Below, in pieces: positions 36,027 to 44,765 of a DNA stretch of 64,000 nt (position 1 is the stretch's first letter; each line of letters opens with the position of its first letter). The notes below the pieces were generated by a model. It did not search any database and was not told where the DNA came from. It saw nothing but the letters and a program-made list of their open reading frames with translations. Made by a program: the position numbers and the translations under genes. Source of the stretch: Accumulibacter sp. (GTDB lineage Bacteria > Pseudomonadota > Gammaproteobacteria > Burkholderiales > Rhodocyclaceae). The stretch covers positions 1-64,000 of the forward strand of contig NZ_JAPUVI010000024.1 of assembly GCF_029255285.1 (NCBI RefSeq). The letters are read 5' to 3'.

Positions 36027-37883
36027 ATGCCATGCTATCGTTCCCGCACTTCCACCCACGGCCGCAACATGGCCGGCGCGCGTGCTCTTTGGCGCGCGAC
36101 CGGAATGAACGACGGCGATTTCGGCAAGCCGATCATCGCCGTCGTCAACTCCTTTACGCAGTTCGTCCCGGGCCACGTTCATCTGAAGGATCTTGGCCAG
36201 TTGGTCGGACGCGAGATCGAAGCTGCCGGTGGCATTGCCAAGGAATTCAACACCATCGCCATCGACGACGGCATCGCGATGGGTCACGACGGGATGCTCT
36301 ATTCGCTGCCCTCGCGTGAACTGATCGCCGATTCGGTCGAATACATGGTCAATGCCCATTGCGCCGACGCCATGGTCTGCATCTCGAACTGCGACAAGAT
36401 CACGCCGGGAATGCTGATGGCGGCGATGCGGGTCAACATTCCGACGATCTTCGTCTCCGGCGGCCCGATGGAAGCGGGCAAGGTGAAGTGGGGTGGCAAG
36501 GTGATTGCGGTCGATCTGGTCGATGCAATGGTCAAAGGTGGTGACAGCAGTTGCTCGGACGACGAGGTTGACGCCTTCGAACGATCGGCCTGCCCTACCT
36601 GCGGCTCGTGTTCCGGGATGTTTACCGCCAATTCAATGAACTGCCTGACCGAGGCGCTGGGTTTCTCGCTGCCCGGCAACGGCAGCACGCTGGCCACACA
36701 TGCCGACCGGCGAGGCCTGTTTCTGATGGCCGGCCGGCAGATCGTCGAACTCTGCCGCCGTTACTACGAGCAGGACGACCCTTCAGTTTTGCCGCGCTCC
36801 ATAGGCAGCGTCGCGGCCTTCGAGAACGCCATGACGCTCGATGTCGCGATGGGCGGCTCGACCAACACCGTGCTGCACATCCTGGCCGCGGCGCAGGAGG
36901 GCGGCGTGAACTTCACGATGGACGACATCGACCGCATTTCGCGTCAGGTTCCCTGCCTGGCCAAAGTGGCGCCGGCCACCCCCGACTACCACATGGAAGA
37001 TGTGCATCGCGCCGGTGGCATTTTCGCGATACTCGGCGAACTGGACCGCGCCGGTCTAATCCACCGCGAGGTGCCGACCGTACACGCGAAGACGCTGGGA
37101 GAGGCGATCGACACCTGGGACGTCATCCGCGCGCACGACCCGCAAGTGTTTGAGTTCTTCAAGGCCGCGCCGGGGGGAATTCCAACCCAGACGGCGTTCT
37201 CGCAGAGTCGCCGCTACCCTGAACTCGATCTCGACCGCACGCACGGCTGCATTCGCGACAAAGCCAACGCGTATTCTCGCGAGGGCGGCTTGGCCGTACT
37301 GTATGGCAACATTGCGCAAGACGGCTGTATCGTGAAAACCGCTGGTGTCGATGAGAGCATCTGGGTCTTCAGTGGCAAGGCGCGAGTGTTCGAAAGTCAG
37401 GACGACGCTGTGCAGGCGATTCTAGGCGATCAGGTCAAGGCTGGTGAGGTGGTCGTCATTCGCTACGAAGGTCCGAAAGGCGGTCCCGGCATGCAGGAGA
37501 TGCTCTACCCGACGTCTTATCTGAAATCGAAAGGGCTGGGCAAGGTCTGCGCGCTGCTCACCGACGGACGCTTTTCGGGTGGCACTTCAGGGCTGTCGAT
37601 CGGCCATGTCTCGCCTGAAGCGGCAGAAGGCGGCGCCATCGGGTTGGTCGAAGAAGGCGATCTGATCGAGATTGACATTCCCGGCCGTCGCATCCATCTG
37701 GCGATCAGCGACGCCGAACTGGCCAGCCGGCGGGCCGCGATGGACGCTCGGGGTGAGGCCGCCTGGCAGCCGGCGACGACCCGCCGCCGAGCAGTCTCCC
37801 GAGCACTGCAGGCCTACGCCTCGATGGCCACGTCCGCCGCCACCGGAGCAGTACGCGACCTGTCACGATGGCACAAGAACTGA
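36027..37883 (+). CDS. ilvD: Dihydroxy-acid dehydratase
   Basis: 618-residue iron-sulfur enzyme of valine, isoleucine and pantothenate synthesis. It begins [27 protein letters not shown], with [15 protein letters not shown], cluster cysteines in [10 protein letters not shown] and [19 protein letters not shown], and [22 protein letters not shown] near the end. The extra Cys-rich block is typical of the longer IlvD class. The ATG at 36027 follows GGAG; the frame extends upstream across lgt only by chance. The C-terminus ends in an Arg/Ala-rich stretch common to betaproteobacterial members. Confidence 0.97.
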   Translation: MPCYRSRTSTHGRNMAGARALWRATGMNDGDFGKPIIAVVNSFTQFVPGHVHLKDLGQLVGREIEAAGGIAKEFNTIAIDDGIAMGHDGMLYSLPSRELIADSVEYMVNAHCADAMVCISNCDKITPGMLMAAMRVNIPTIFVSGGPMEAGKVKWGGKVIAVDLVDAMVKGGDSSCSDDEVDAFERSACPTCGSCSGMFTANSMNCLTEALGFSLPGNGSTLATHADRRGLFLMAGRQIVELCRRYYEQDDPSVLPRSIGSVAAFENAMTLDVAMGGSTNTVLHILAAAQEGGVNFTMDDIDRISRQVPCLAKVAPATPDYHMEDVHRAGGIFAILGELDRAGLIHREVPTVHAKTLGEAIDTWDVIRAHDPQVFEFFKAAPGGIPTQTAFSQSRRYPELDLDRTHGCIRDKANAYSREGGLAVLYGNIAQDGCIVKTAGVDESIWVFSGKARVFESQDDAVQAILGDQVKAGEVVVIRYEGPKGGPGMQEMLYPTSYLKSKGLGKVCALLTDGRFSGGTSGLSIGHVSPEAAEGGAIGLVEEGDLIEIDIPGRRIHLAISDAELASRRAAMDARGEAAWQPATTRRRAVSRALQAYASMATSAATGAVRDLSRWHKN

Positions 37884-38001
37884 CGAGTGGCGGCAATAGG
37901 AAGCCGCTTGTCGCCGTCTTGCCCCGTGCTCGCCATCCGAACGGCACAGGTGAGGCGCTGTTCTTTGCCAGGCTCGATCGACGACTGGCGAGGGAGCGCG
38001 G

Positions 38002-38030
38002 ATCAACGCGTTTTCATGCGGCGCGTTGAT
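38002..38030 (+). repeat. 9-base inverted repeat downstream of ilvD
   Basis: ATCAACGCG and CGCGTTGAT flank an 11-base loop and would form a stable hairpin in RNA. No T-tract follows. It may terminate ilvD transcription with Rho help, protect mRNA ends, or be an operator for the cytochrome c gene. Confidence 0.5.
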
Positions 38031-38130
38031 TGTCTACGCCGTGCAAACGCCGATCATGGCACTTTCCAAGCTGGCGAAACTGAAATAGTATCCGATTGTT
38101 TCAACCCCCTATCTGAACGGAGTGATAAGC

Positions 38131-38442
38131 ATGAAAGCGATCTACGTGTCTCTGCTGGCTGCCGCCGGTGTGATTTCCGCTGGCGCCGCCCAGGCGGCTG
38201 ATGAATCTGAACTCGCCAAATCGAAAGGTTGCCTGGCTTGCCACGCCGTGGACAAAAAGGTCGTCGGCCCGGCCTACAAGGAGGTCGCCAAGAAGTACAC
38301 CGCGAAGGATGAGGCGATGCTTGCCGAGAAAGTCATCAAAGGTGGCAAGGGCGTATGGGGACCCGTGCCAATGCCGCCAAATGCGACGGTCAAACCGGAA
38401 GAGGCGACCAAACTGGTCAAGTGGATCCTCAGCCTGAAGTGA
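38131..38442 (+). CDS. Small periplasmic class I cytochrome c
   Basis: 103 residues with a Sec signal peptide (MKAIYVSLLAAAGVISAGAAQA). The mature domain has the haem attachment motif CLACH close to the N-terminus, GP after it, and a distal Met ligand in GPVPMPPN, ending in KLVKWILSLK. This is the c551/c552 (c8) type that shuttles electrons between the bc1 complex and terminal oxidases or reductases. The ATG at 38131 follows GGAG by eight bases. It is a single-gene unit with its own terminator. Confidence 0.94.
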   Translation: MKAIYVSLLAAAGVISAGAAQAADESELAKSKGCLACHAVDKKVVGPAYKEVAKKYTAKDEAMLAEKVIKGGKGVWGPVPMPPNATVKPEEATKLVKWILSLK

Positions 38443-38456
38443 TTCTGCAGCAAAGC

Positions 38457-38480
38457 AAAAACCGGCCAAGTGCCGGTTTT
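38457..38480 (+). terminator. Rho-independent terminator after cytochrome c
   Basis: AAAACCGGC, a short CAAGT(G) loop and GCCGGTTTT form a nine-base stem, followed by CCGTTTT. It sits 14 bases after the stop codon and matches standard intrinsic terminators. Confidence 0.85.
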
Positions 38481-38610
38481 CCGTTTTATTGCCAGGCATG
38501 ACGCACTCAGATCGTCCGAGCATTCACATGCATGTTGACAAGCTCCTGATGTACTTGGACAATCGCCCGTTCGCTGGCACAGTATAAACACAATATCGGA
38601 GATGAAACCT

Positions 38611-39909
38611 ATGAACCATGCACGTATACCTGGTGTACTCGTCGTTCTGGCAGCCTCCTTGGCCGTCGTAGGCTGTGGCAAGAAAGAGGAACCGAAAGCT
38701 GCCGCCCCCGCACCGGCGCCAGCCCCGGCAGCCGCTGCGCCGGCGCCCAAGCCCGAGATGGTGGTCAAGATCGGCCATGTCGCGCCGCTGACAGGTCCTA
38801 TTGCTCATCTCGGCAAGGACAACGAAAACGGCGCTCGCCTCGCGGTCGATGACGCCAACGCGAAGAAGATCGAAATCGATGGCAAGGTCATCAAGTTTGA
38901 ACTGCTTGGCGAAGACGACCAGGCCGACCCGAAAACCGGTACCGTCGTTGCCCAGAAACTGGTTGATGCCAAAGTCGCCGGCGTCGTCGGTCACCTGAAC
39001 TCGGGGACCACCATTCCCGCGTCGGCAATCTACAATCAGGCCGGCCTGCCGCAGATTTCCCCTTCGGCGACCAACCCCAAGTACACCCAGCAGGGTTTCA
39101 ACACGACCTTCCGGGTGATGGCGAACGACATCCAGCAGGGCTCGGTGGTCGGCACCTACGCGGTCAAGGACATGGGCGCCAAGAAGGTCGCGATCATTGA
39201 CGACCGTACCGCCTACGGTCAGGGCCTGGCGGACGAGGTTGAGAAGGCCGCGAAGGCCGGAGGCGCGACGATCGTCGCCCGCGAGTTCACCAACGACAAG
39301 GCTACGGACTTCAAAGCCATTCTCACCAAGATCAAGGCCAAGAAACCCGACGTCATCTTCCTTGGCGGAATGGACGCGGTCGGCGGGCCGATGCTCAAGC
39401 AGATGAAGGAGTTGGGTATCACTGCCAAGTTCACCACCGGTGACGGCGGTTGCTCACCCGAACTGATCAAGCTCGCCGGCCCGGCATCCGAGGGTGTCAT
39501 CTGCTCGCAAGCGGGCCTGCCGGTCGACAAGCTCCCGAACGGTCAGAAGTTCGTCGAGGACTTCACCAAGAAATACGGCCAGATTCAGATCTATTCGCCG
39601 TACAGCTATGACGCCGTAATGGTGCTCGTCGACGCCATGAAGCGCGCCAATTCGGTAGACCCTGCCAAGTATTTGCCTGAAGTCGGCAAGACCTCCTACA
39701 GCGGAGTGACCGGCAAGGTCGAGTTCGACGAAAAAGGCGACATCAAGAACGGGGCGATTACCGTTTTCGAAGTCAAGGACGGCAAGCTCGTCACTCTGAA
39801 GTCCGAAGGTGGGTCGACCGACGCACCGGCGCCTGCTCCCGCGGCCGCGCCGGCACCTGCCGCAGCACCCGCAGCCGCTCCGGCTCCGGCTCCCGAAACC
39901 AAGAAGTAA
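38611..39909 (+). CDS. livK: Branched-chain amino acid ABC transporter substrate-binding lipoprotein
   Basis: 432-residue lipoprotein. Signal with lipobox LAVVGC (Cys near 22), then KKEEPKA and an Ala/Pro linker. The LivK-type binding fold follows: VKIGHVAPLTGPIAHLGKDNENGARLAVDDAN, VAGVVGHLNSGTTIPASAIYNQAGLPQISPSATNP, and VAIIDDRTAYGQGLADEVEKAAKAGG. The last 30 residues are a second Ala/Pro-rich tail (DAPAPAPAAAPAPAAAP and on). GGAG nine bases before 38611 selects that ATG over the one at 38602. It leads livKHMGF. Substrate may be Leu/Ile/Val or another small amino acid or amide; the family is broad. Confidence 0.93.
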   Translation: MNHARIPGVLVVLAASLAVVGCGKKEEPKAAAPAPAPAPAAAAPAPKPEMVVKIGHVAPLTGPIAHLGKDNENGARLAVDDANAKKIEIDGKVIKFELLGEDDQADPKTGTVVAQKLVDAKVAGVVGHLNSGTTIPASAIYNQAGLPQISPSATNPKYTQQGFNTTFRVMANDIQQGSVVGTYAVKDMGAKKVAIIDDRTAYGQGLADEVEKAAKAGGATIVAREFTNDKATDFKAILTKIKAKKPDVIFLGGMDAVGGPMLKQMKELGITAKFTTGDGGCSPELIKLAGPASEGVICSQAGLPVDKLPNGQKFVEDFTKKYGQIQIYSPYSYDAVMVLVDAMKRANSVDPAKYLPEVGKTSYSGVTGKVEFDEKGDIKNGAITVFEVKDGKLVTLKSEGGSTDAPAPAPAAAPAPAAAPAAAPAPAPETKK

Positions 39910-39923
39910 GGGCCAACCGGTCG

Positions 39924-39956
39924 CACGGGGATGGCAGATCGTCTGCCGTCCCCGTG
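39924..39956 (+). terminator. Strong hairpin between livK and livH
   Basis: A 15-base stem, complementary throughout with one G-U pair, and a three-base loop starts 14 bases after the livK stop. Only a short TT follows, so full termination is doubtful. Such structures typically stabilise the upstream mRNA or attenuate read-through, giving more binding protein than permease. Confidence 0.7.
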
Positions 39957-40080
39957 TTGACTACACCTCCGCAAACCCACTCAGCATGACGCGTGCCTAG
40001 CATCCGCACGGCCTGACTCCCGCTATCGTGAGTCGGAGCTTTTGGCTCGTCACCAGCCACTTGTTGCGGAAAGCCTGACC

Positions 40081-41004
40081 ATGGACACACTCCTTCAGCA
40101 ACTGATCAACGGCCTTACTCTGGGCGCCGTCTACGCGCTCGTCGCTCTTGGCTATACGATGGTGTATGGCATCATCGGGCTGATCAACTTCGCGCATGGC
40201 GAGGTCGTCATGATCGGTACGATGGTCGCGTTCACGGTGATCGTCTCCCTGGCCGGCTCCGGCATGTCGCCGCTGCTGGTTCTGGGAATCGGACTTCTGG
40301 TGTCCGTGGTAGTCTGCATGGTGCTTGGCTGGGGGCTGGAACGAGTGGCCTATCGTCCGCTGCGCCATGCGCCGAGACTAACGCCGCTGATCACGGCAAT
40401 CGGCATGTCGATCGTGCTGCAGAACGTGGCGATGATCGTCTGGGGCCGTAATTACATCACCTTTCCACCGATGATTGACAAGCAGGTATACGAGCTTGGC
40501 GGGGCGAGTTTCACCAACGTGCAAATCGCCATCGTCACGCTTGCCGCCCTGGTGATGCTGGGCCTCATCTACCTCGTCCATCGGACACGGATCGGGATGG
40601 CGATGCGGGCTACGGCGCAAAACCCGCATGTCGCCTCGCTGATGGGCGTCGACATCGACCGCGTCATCGCCATGGCCTTCGTCATCGGCTCGGCGCTGGG
40701 CGCGGTGGCGGGCTGCATGGTCGGTTCCTACTACGAAATTGCGCATTACCAGATGGGTTTCATGCTCGGTCTAAAAGCTTTTACTGCGGCCGTTCTCGGG
40801 GGAATCGGCAATCTCGCGGGCGCCATGGCCGGGGGCCTCCTGCTCGGGGTGATCGAGGCCCTGGGAGCTGGTTATATCGGAGAGTTGACGGGTGATTTCC
40901 TGGGCAGCCACTATCAGGACATTTTCGCTTTCATCGTGCTGATCATCGTCCTGATGTTTCGTCCGTCAGGGCTTTTTGGCGAGCGCACGGGAGATCGCGC
41001 ATGA
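40081..41004 (+). CDS. livH: Branched-chain amino acid ABC transporter permease LivH
   Basis: 307-residue inner-membrane permease. It begins MDTLLQQLINGLTLGAVYALVALGYTMVYGIIGLINFAHGEVVMIG, the standard LivH start, and has the cytoplasmic coupling segment AMRATAQNPHVASLMGVDIDRVIAMAFVIGSALGAVAG. About eight hydrophobic helices are visible. The ATG at 40081 gives the family N-terminus; the frame opens earlier at 40042. It overlaps livM by four bases (ATGA). Confidence 0.96.
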   Translation: MDTLLQQLINGLTLGAVYALVALGYTMVYGIIGLINFAHGEVVMIGTMVAFTVIVSLAGSGMSPLLVLGIGLLVSVVVCMVLGWGLERVAYRPLRHAPRLTPLITAIGMSIVLQNVAMIVWGRNYITFPPMIDKQVYELGGASFTNVQIAIVTLAALVMLGLIYLVHRTRIGMAMRATAQNPHVASLMGVDIDRVIAMAFVIGSALGAVAGCMVGSYYEIAHYQMGFMLGLKAFTAAVLGGIGNLAGAMAGGLLLGVIEALGAGYIGELTGDFLGSHYQDIFAFIVLIIVLMFRPSGLFGERTGDRA

Positions 41005-42077
41005 ACGACCGCCTCAGGAAGTCCGCGGCTTGGCGGCAGCATTGGGTAGGCCTGCTACTGGTCGGCGCCACTCTGCTGGCCGTACCTTTCATTGCCGCGC
41101 TCGGCGGCCAGGCCTGGGTACGCATCGCCAACTTTGCAATTCTCTATGTCTTCCTGGCTTTGGGCCTGAATATCGTCGTCGGTTACGCCGGATTGCTCGA
41201 TCTCGGCTATGTCGCGTTTTATGCGGTTGGTGCCTACACGTACGCGTTGCTGGCCTCGCCGCATTTCGGAATCCACCTGCCGTTCTGGGTCATCCTTCCT
41301 TTCGGAGCTGCCCTGGCGTGCATTTTTGGCGTACTTCTCGGCGCACCGACGCTCAAGTTGCGTGGCGACTATCTGGCGATCGTCACCCTCGGTTTCGGCG
41401 AAATCATCCGCATCTTCATGAACAACCTCAACGCACCGATCAACGTCACCAATGGAGCGCAGGGCATTACGCTGATCGACCCGATACGGATCGCTGGCTT
41501 CTCCTTTGCCGATACCACGAACATCCTCGGATTGACGATTTCCGGTCCCCAAAAATACTACTTCTTTCTGGTCGCTTTGGCGATCGCGATCATCATCATC
41601 AACGTCCGCCTGCAAGATTCACGAATCGGTCGTGCCTGGCAAGCCATTCGTGAGGACGAAGTGGCGGCCAAAGCATGTGGCATCAACACACGCAACATCA
41701 AGCTGCTCGCCTTTGCCATGGGAGCCTCCTTCGGCGGCATTGCGGGCGGGGTTTTCTCGGCGATGCAGGGCTTCGTCAGTCCGGAGAGCTTCTCGCTGAT
41801 GGAGTCGATCACGATTCTGGCGATGGTTGTTCTCGGCGGCATGGGGCATATACCCGGAGTGATCCTCGGCGCCGTACTACTGACCGGCTTGCCGGAAGCT
41901 TTGCGATATGGTATCGAGCCTCTCCAGCGAGCACTGTTCGGGCGCATGATCATCGATCCGGAGAGCCTGCGGATGCTCGTCTTCGGTCTTGCGCTGGTAC
42001 TCGTCATGCGCTTCCGGCCGGCCGGCCTGTGGCCATCGTCGCAACGCCGCCGCGAACTGACCGAAAGCACTGACTGA
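41001..42077 (+). CDS. livM: Branched-chain amino acid ABC transporter permease LivM
   Basis: 358-residue second permease. Family blocks include GLNIVVGYAGLLDLGYVAFYAVGAYTYALL, LRGDYLAIVTLGFGEIIRIFMNNL, the coupling region RAWQAIREDEVAAKACGINTRNIKLLAFAMGASFGGIAG and MVVLGGMGHIPGVILGAVLL. It pairs with LivH to form the membrane channel. The N-terminal 20 residues are charged and precede the first helix. Overlaps livH by four bases; livG follows after two. Confidence 0.96.
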   Translation: MNDRLRKSAAWRQHWVGLLLVGATLLAVPFIAALGGQAWVRIANFAILYVFLALGLNIVVGYAGLLDLGYVAFYAVGAYTYALLASPHFGIHLPFWVILPFGAALACIFGVLLGAPTLKLRGDYLAIVTLGFGEIIRIFMNNLNAPINVTNGAQGITLIDPIRIAGFSFADTTNILGLTISGPQKYYFFLVALAIAIIIINVRLQDSRIGRAWQAIREDEVAAKACGINTRNIKLLAFAMGASFGGIAGGVFSAMQGFVSPESFSLMESITILAMVVLGGMGHIPGVILGAVLLTGLPEALRYGIEPLQRALFGRMIIDPESLRMLVFGLALVLVMRFRPAGLWPSSQRRRELTESTD

Positions 42078-42079
42078 TC

Positions 42080-42856
42080 ATGAGCGAGCGACAGATTCTT
42101 CTCGAAGCGCACGAAGTGGCCAAACACTTCGGCGGTGTCAAAGCCTTGCACGACGTTTCACTGACCATCCGTCGGGGCGAGATCTACGGCCTGATCGGAC
42201 CGAATGGTGCCGGCAAGACCACTTTCTTCAATTGCCTGACCGGTCTCTACCGCAACGAAGGCGGCTATTTCGTCTTCGACGGCGTGAAACTGGCTGCCGA
42301 TGCGCCGCACAAGGCTGCGGAAGTCGGGATTGCGCGCACCTTTCAGAACATCCGTCTGTTCGGCAACATGACGGCGATCGAAAACGTCATGGTCGGCCGG
42401 CATCTGCGGACAGGCGCCGGCGTACTCGGCGCCATCACCCGCAATGCGGCGACGCGCGCCGAAGAGGCGGCGATTACCCGCCGTGCCGAAGAACTCCTGC
42501 ACTACGTCGGCATCCACGAACGGGCGCACGACTACGCCAAACACCTGTCCTATGGCGATCAGCGCCGGCTGGAAATCGCTCGCGCACTGGCGACCGAGCC
42601 GAAGCTGCTGGCGCTCGATGAACCGGCTGCCGGCATGAACGGCACCGAGACCGAAGCACTGCGCGTGCTCGTCGAAGGCATCTGCCGGGATGGCGTTACC
42701 GTTCTGCTTATCGAGCACGACGTCAAACTGGTGATGGGCCTGTGCAATCGTGTCGCCGTGCTCGACTACGGCGAGAAAATCTGCGAGGACGTGCCCGCGG
42801 TCGTCCAGAAGGATCCGCGTGTCGTCGAGGCCTATCTCGGCGGATCGGTAGCCTGA
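42080..42856 (+). CDS. livG: Branched-chain amino acid ABC transporter ATPase LivG
   Basis: 258-residue ABC ATPase: Walker A GPNGAGKTTFFNCLTG, Q-loop region GIARTFQNIRLFGNMTAIENVMVG, signature LSYGDQRRLEIARAL, Walker B LLALDEPAAGMNGTE and the H-loop LLIEHDVKLVMGLC. The FQNIRLF segment with the long insert after it is specific to LivG over LivF. It energises the LivHM permease together with LivF. Confidence 0.96.
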   Translation: MSERQILLEAHEVAKHFGGVKALHDVSLTIRRGEIYGLIGPNGAGKTTFFNCLTGLYRNEGGYFVFDGVKLAADAPHKAAEVGIARTFQNIRLFGNMTAIENVMVGRHLRTGAGVLGAITRNAATRAEEAAITRRAEELLHYVGIHERAHDYAKHLSYGDQRRLEIARALATEPKLLALDEPAAGMNGTETEALRVLVEGICRDGVTVLLIEHDVKLVMGLCNRVAVLDYGEKICEDVPAVVQKDPRVVEAYLGGSVA

Positions 42857-42872
42857 AGGGAACGGAGTAAGC

Positions 42873-43577
42873 ATGCTCGAAGTTAACGGTCTACGCGTTT
42901 CCTACGGCGGTATACAGGCCGTCCGCGGCATCAGTTTTCACGTCAATGAAGGTGAGATGGTGGCGCTCATCGGTGCCAACGGGGCTGGCAAGAGCAGTAC
43001 GCTGCGTGCGCTCGCCAGGCTGCTCGACCCGGCCGGAGGTAATGTCCGTTATCGCGGCAAGGAACTCCTGTCGCTACCGCCGCACCAGTTGGTCAGCCAA
43101 GGAATAGCCCTGGTTCCCGAGGGCCGAGGCGTATTTCCGCGCATGACTACGGTGGAAAACCTGCGCATGGGCGCCTACGCCCGCGACGACAAGGCGGCGA
43201 TCGAGAACGACCTCGGGCAGGTCCTGGCGCATTTTCCGCGTCTCAAGGAACGCGCCGAGCAATTGGCGGGCACGCTCTCCGGTGGTGAACAACAGATGCT
43301 GGCCATCGGCCGCGCACTGATGAGCAAACCCAAGCTGATGCTGCTCGACGAACCGTCGATGGGGCTGGCGCCAATCATGGTACAGAAGATCTTCGAGGTG
43401 ATTTGCGCGGTGGCGCGCGAGGGGATGACCATTCTGCTGGTTGAGCAAAACGCCAAGTTGGCGCTCGAAGTGAGTCAGCGCGGCTATGTCATGGAGAGCG
43501 GCGCGATTACTGTCACCGACGAGTCGACCCGCTTGCTGGCCGATCCCAAGGTACGTGCCGCGTACCTCGGCGAATAA
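42873..43577 (+). CDS. livF: Branched-chain amino acid ABC transporter ATPase LivF
   Basis: 234-residue ABC ATPase with Walker A GANGAGKSSTLRALA, VPEGRGVFPRMTTVENLRMGAY (typical LivF Q-loop region), signature LSGGEQQMLAIGRALM, Walker B LMLLDEPSMGLAPIMV and the H-loop position occupied by Gln (LLVEQNAKLAL), as in other LivF proteins. GGAG lies before the ATG. It ends the liv operon; the next gene is convergent 12 bases later. Confidence 0.96.
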   Translation: MLEVNGLRVSYGGIQAVRGISFHVNEGEMVALIGANGAGKSSTLRALARLLDPAGGNVRYRGKELLSLPPHQLVSQGIALVPEGRGVFPRMTTVENLRMGAYARDDKAAIENDLGQVLAHFPRLKERAEQLAGTLSGGEQQMLAIGRALMSKPKLMLLDEPSMGLAPIMVQKIFEVICAVAREGMTILLVEQNAKLALEVSQRGYVMESGAITVTDESTRLLADPKVRAAYLGE

Positions 43578-43589
43578 GCTGGCGGCCTT

Positions 43590-44765
43590 CTAGAGTTCCA
43601 TCGCGTCGGCGAACGCCAGCGCCTGCAACTGGGCTCGGTTGAATTGATCCGCCGTCAGGCCGAGCATCGCCGCCTGCTCGGCGATCGCCTCGCCATCGTC
43701 GGCCTCGCCGGCCCGCGCCAGATCAAGGAAAGGCTGGTAGCGGCCCCCGCCACCAAGCAGCGCATCGCAAATCGGCTCGGGCAGGCGCATCGCTTCGAGC
43801 GCCTGCTCCATGCCGACCCCAAGGAGAGTGTCGAGCAGCGAAAAGGCGCCGGTAATAAACAGATTGTCGTACTCGGATTTGTCGACCAGACCAGTCGACA
43901 GGATCTCCATCAGGCGCGCCCGCAGCAGCGCCGTATGCATCAGTGCCGGGGCCATCGGATCCTTACTGGCTGTCGCCAGCAATACCGACAGCCAGCGGTT
44001 GAGCTTCTCGTAGCCGAGCATGTTGACCGCATGCCTGAAGGACTGTATCTCGCAGGACAGCCCGAAACCGGCCGAATTAATGTAGCGCAACAGCTTGTAG
44101 GAGATGGCGACATCAAGCTTTAGCGCGGCTTCGATTTCCCGGATATCGGCGTTGCTGCGTACCAGATTGAGCACCCGCACGATGTTCGCCTGTCCCGGGT
44201 TGAGCGCTTTGGCTGGCGCACTTGCCGGCACGGTGAAAAACCACCCGGCAGCGGCCGTCGCACCGGCTTCGAGACAGGCGCGAAACTGGTCGGTCGTTTG
44301 CACGTTGAAGGCGATGCCGATGCCGCTGGCCCGCGTTCGGGCGACCAGCACTTTGAGTTGGTTGATCTGAAACTGCCGCGTATCGAAGCCGATGAAGCGA
44401 AAGCGCACGCCAGTGGACAGCGCCTGCGCGGCGGAAGCGCAAAAGTGCAGACAGACGGTCGGCTGGAAGGTCTGCAGAGCCGCGACGACGTTCGGCCCAT
44501 CCTCTCCGACCAGGGCCGTAGCGGGCAATTCGATGGCTACGTTGTCCGGTGCCGACCAATCGAGCAGGCTAGCTTCGCAGCCACTCCGGTCGCAGCCGAC
44601 GAACACCGGCTTGCCACCCTCGGGCCAAACGCCAGCCAGCGCGCTAAGCGCGTTGACGCCGTCGAGCGCCGTCGCCCGATCGCCCAGATGCAGCGTCAAG
44701 CGGGTGGCGATGATCCTGCTCTGGCGATTGACCAGCGGCTGGCGCGACACAAAAACTTCAGTCAT
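43590..44765 (-). CDS. HDOD-domain signalling protein with degenerate EAL-like N-terminus (YuxH type)
   Basis: 391 residues. The start MTEVFVSRQPLVNRQSRIIATRLTL and the following half match the degenerate EAL part of YuxH-like proteins, with no intact E-A-L catalytic motif. The C-terminal HDOD domain (about 190-391) has LNLVRSNADIREIEAALKLDVAISYKLLRYINSAGFG and IQSFRHAVNMLGYEKLNRWLSVLL. HDOD proteins act in signalling pathways without known catalysis. It overlaps the upstream flavoreductase by eight bases, so the pair is co-translated. The longer open frame to 45077 is a shadow of that gene. Confidence 0.9.
   Translation of the reverse strand: MTEVFVSRQPLVNRQSRIIATRLTLHLGDRATALDGVNALSALAGVWPEGGKPVFVGCDRSGCEASLLDWSAPDNVAIELPATALVGEDGPNVVAALQTFQPTVCLHFCASAAQALSTGVRFRFIGFDTRQFQINQLKVLVARTRASGIGIAFNVQTTDQFRACLEAGATAAAGWFFTVPASAPAKALNPGQANIVRVLNLVRSNADIREIEAALKLDVAISYKLLRYINSAGFGLSCEIQSFRHAVNMLGYEKLNRWLSVLLATASKDPMAPALMHTALLRARLMEILSTGLVDKSEYDNLFITGAFSLLDTLLGVGMEQALEAMRLPEPICDALLGGGGRYQPFLDLARAGEADDGEAIAEQAAMLGLTADQFNRAQLQALAFADAMEL

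Noticed and set aside
38575-38590. CTGGCAC before livK as a sigma-54 promoter
   Set aside because: The -12 element TTGC is absent at the required distance; TATAAA nearby has no -35 at good spacing.
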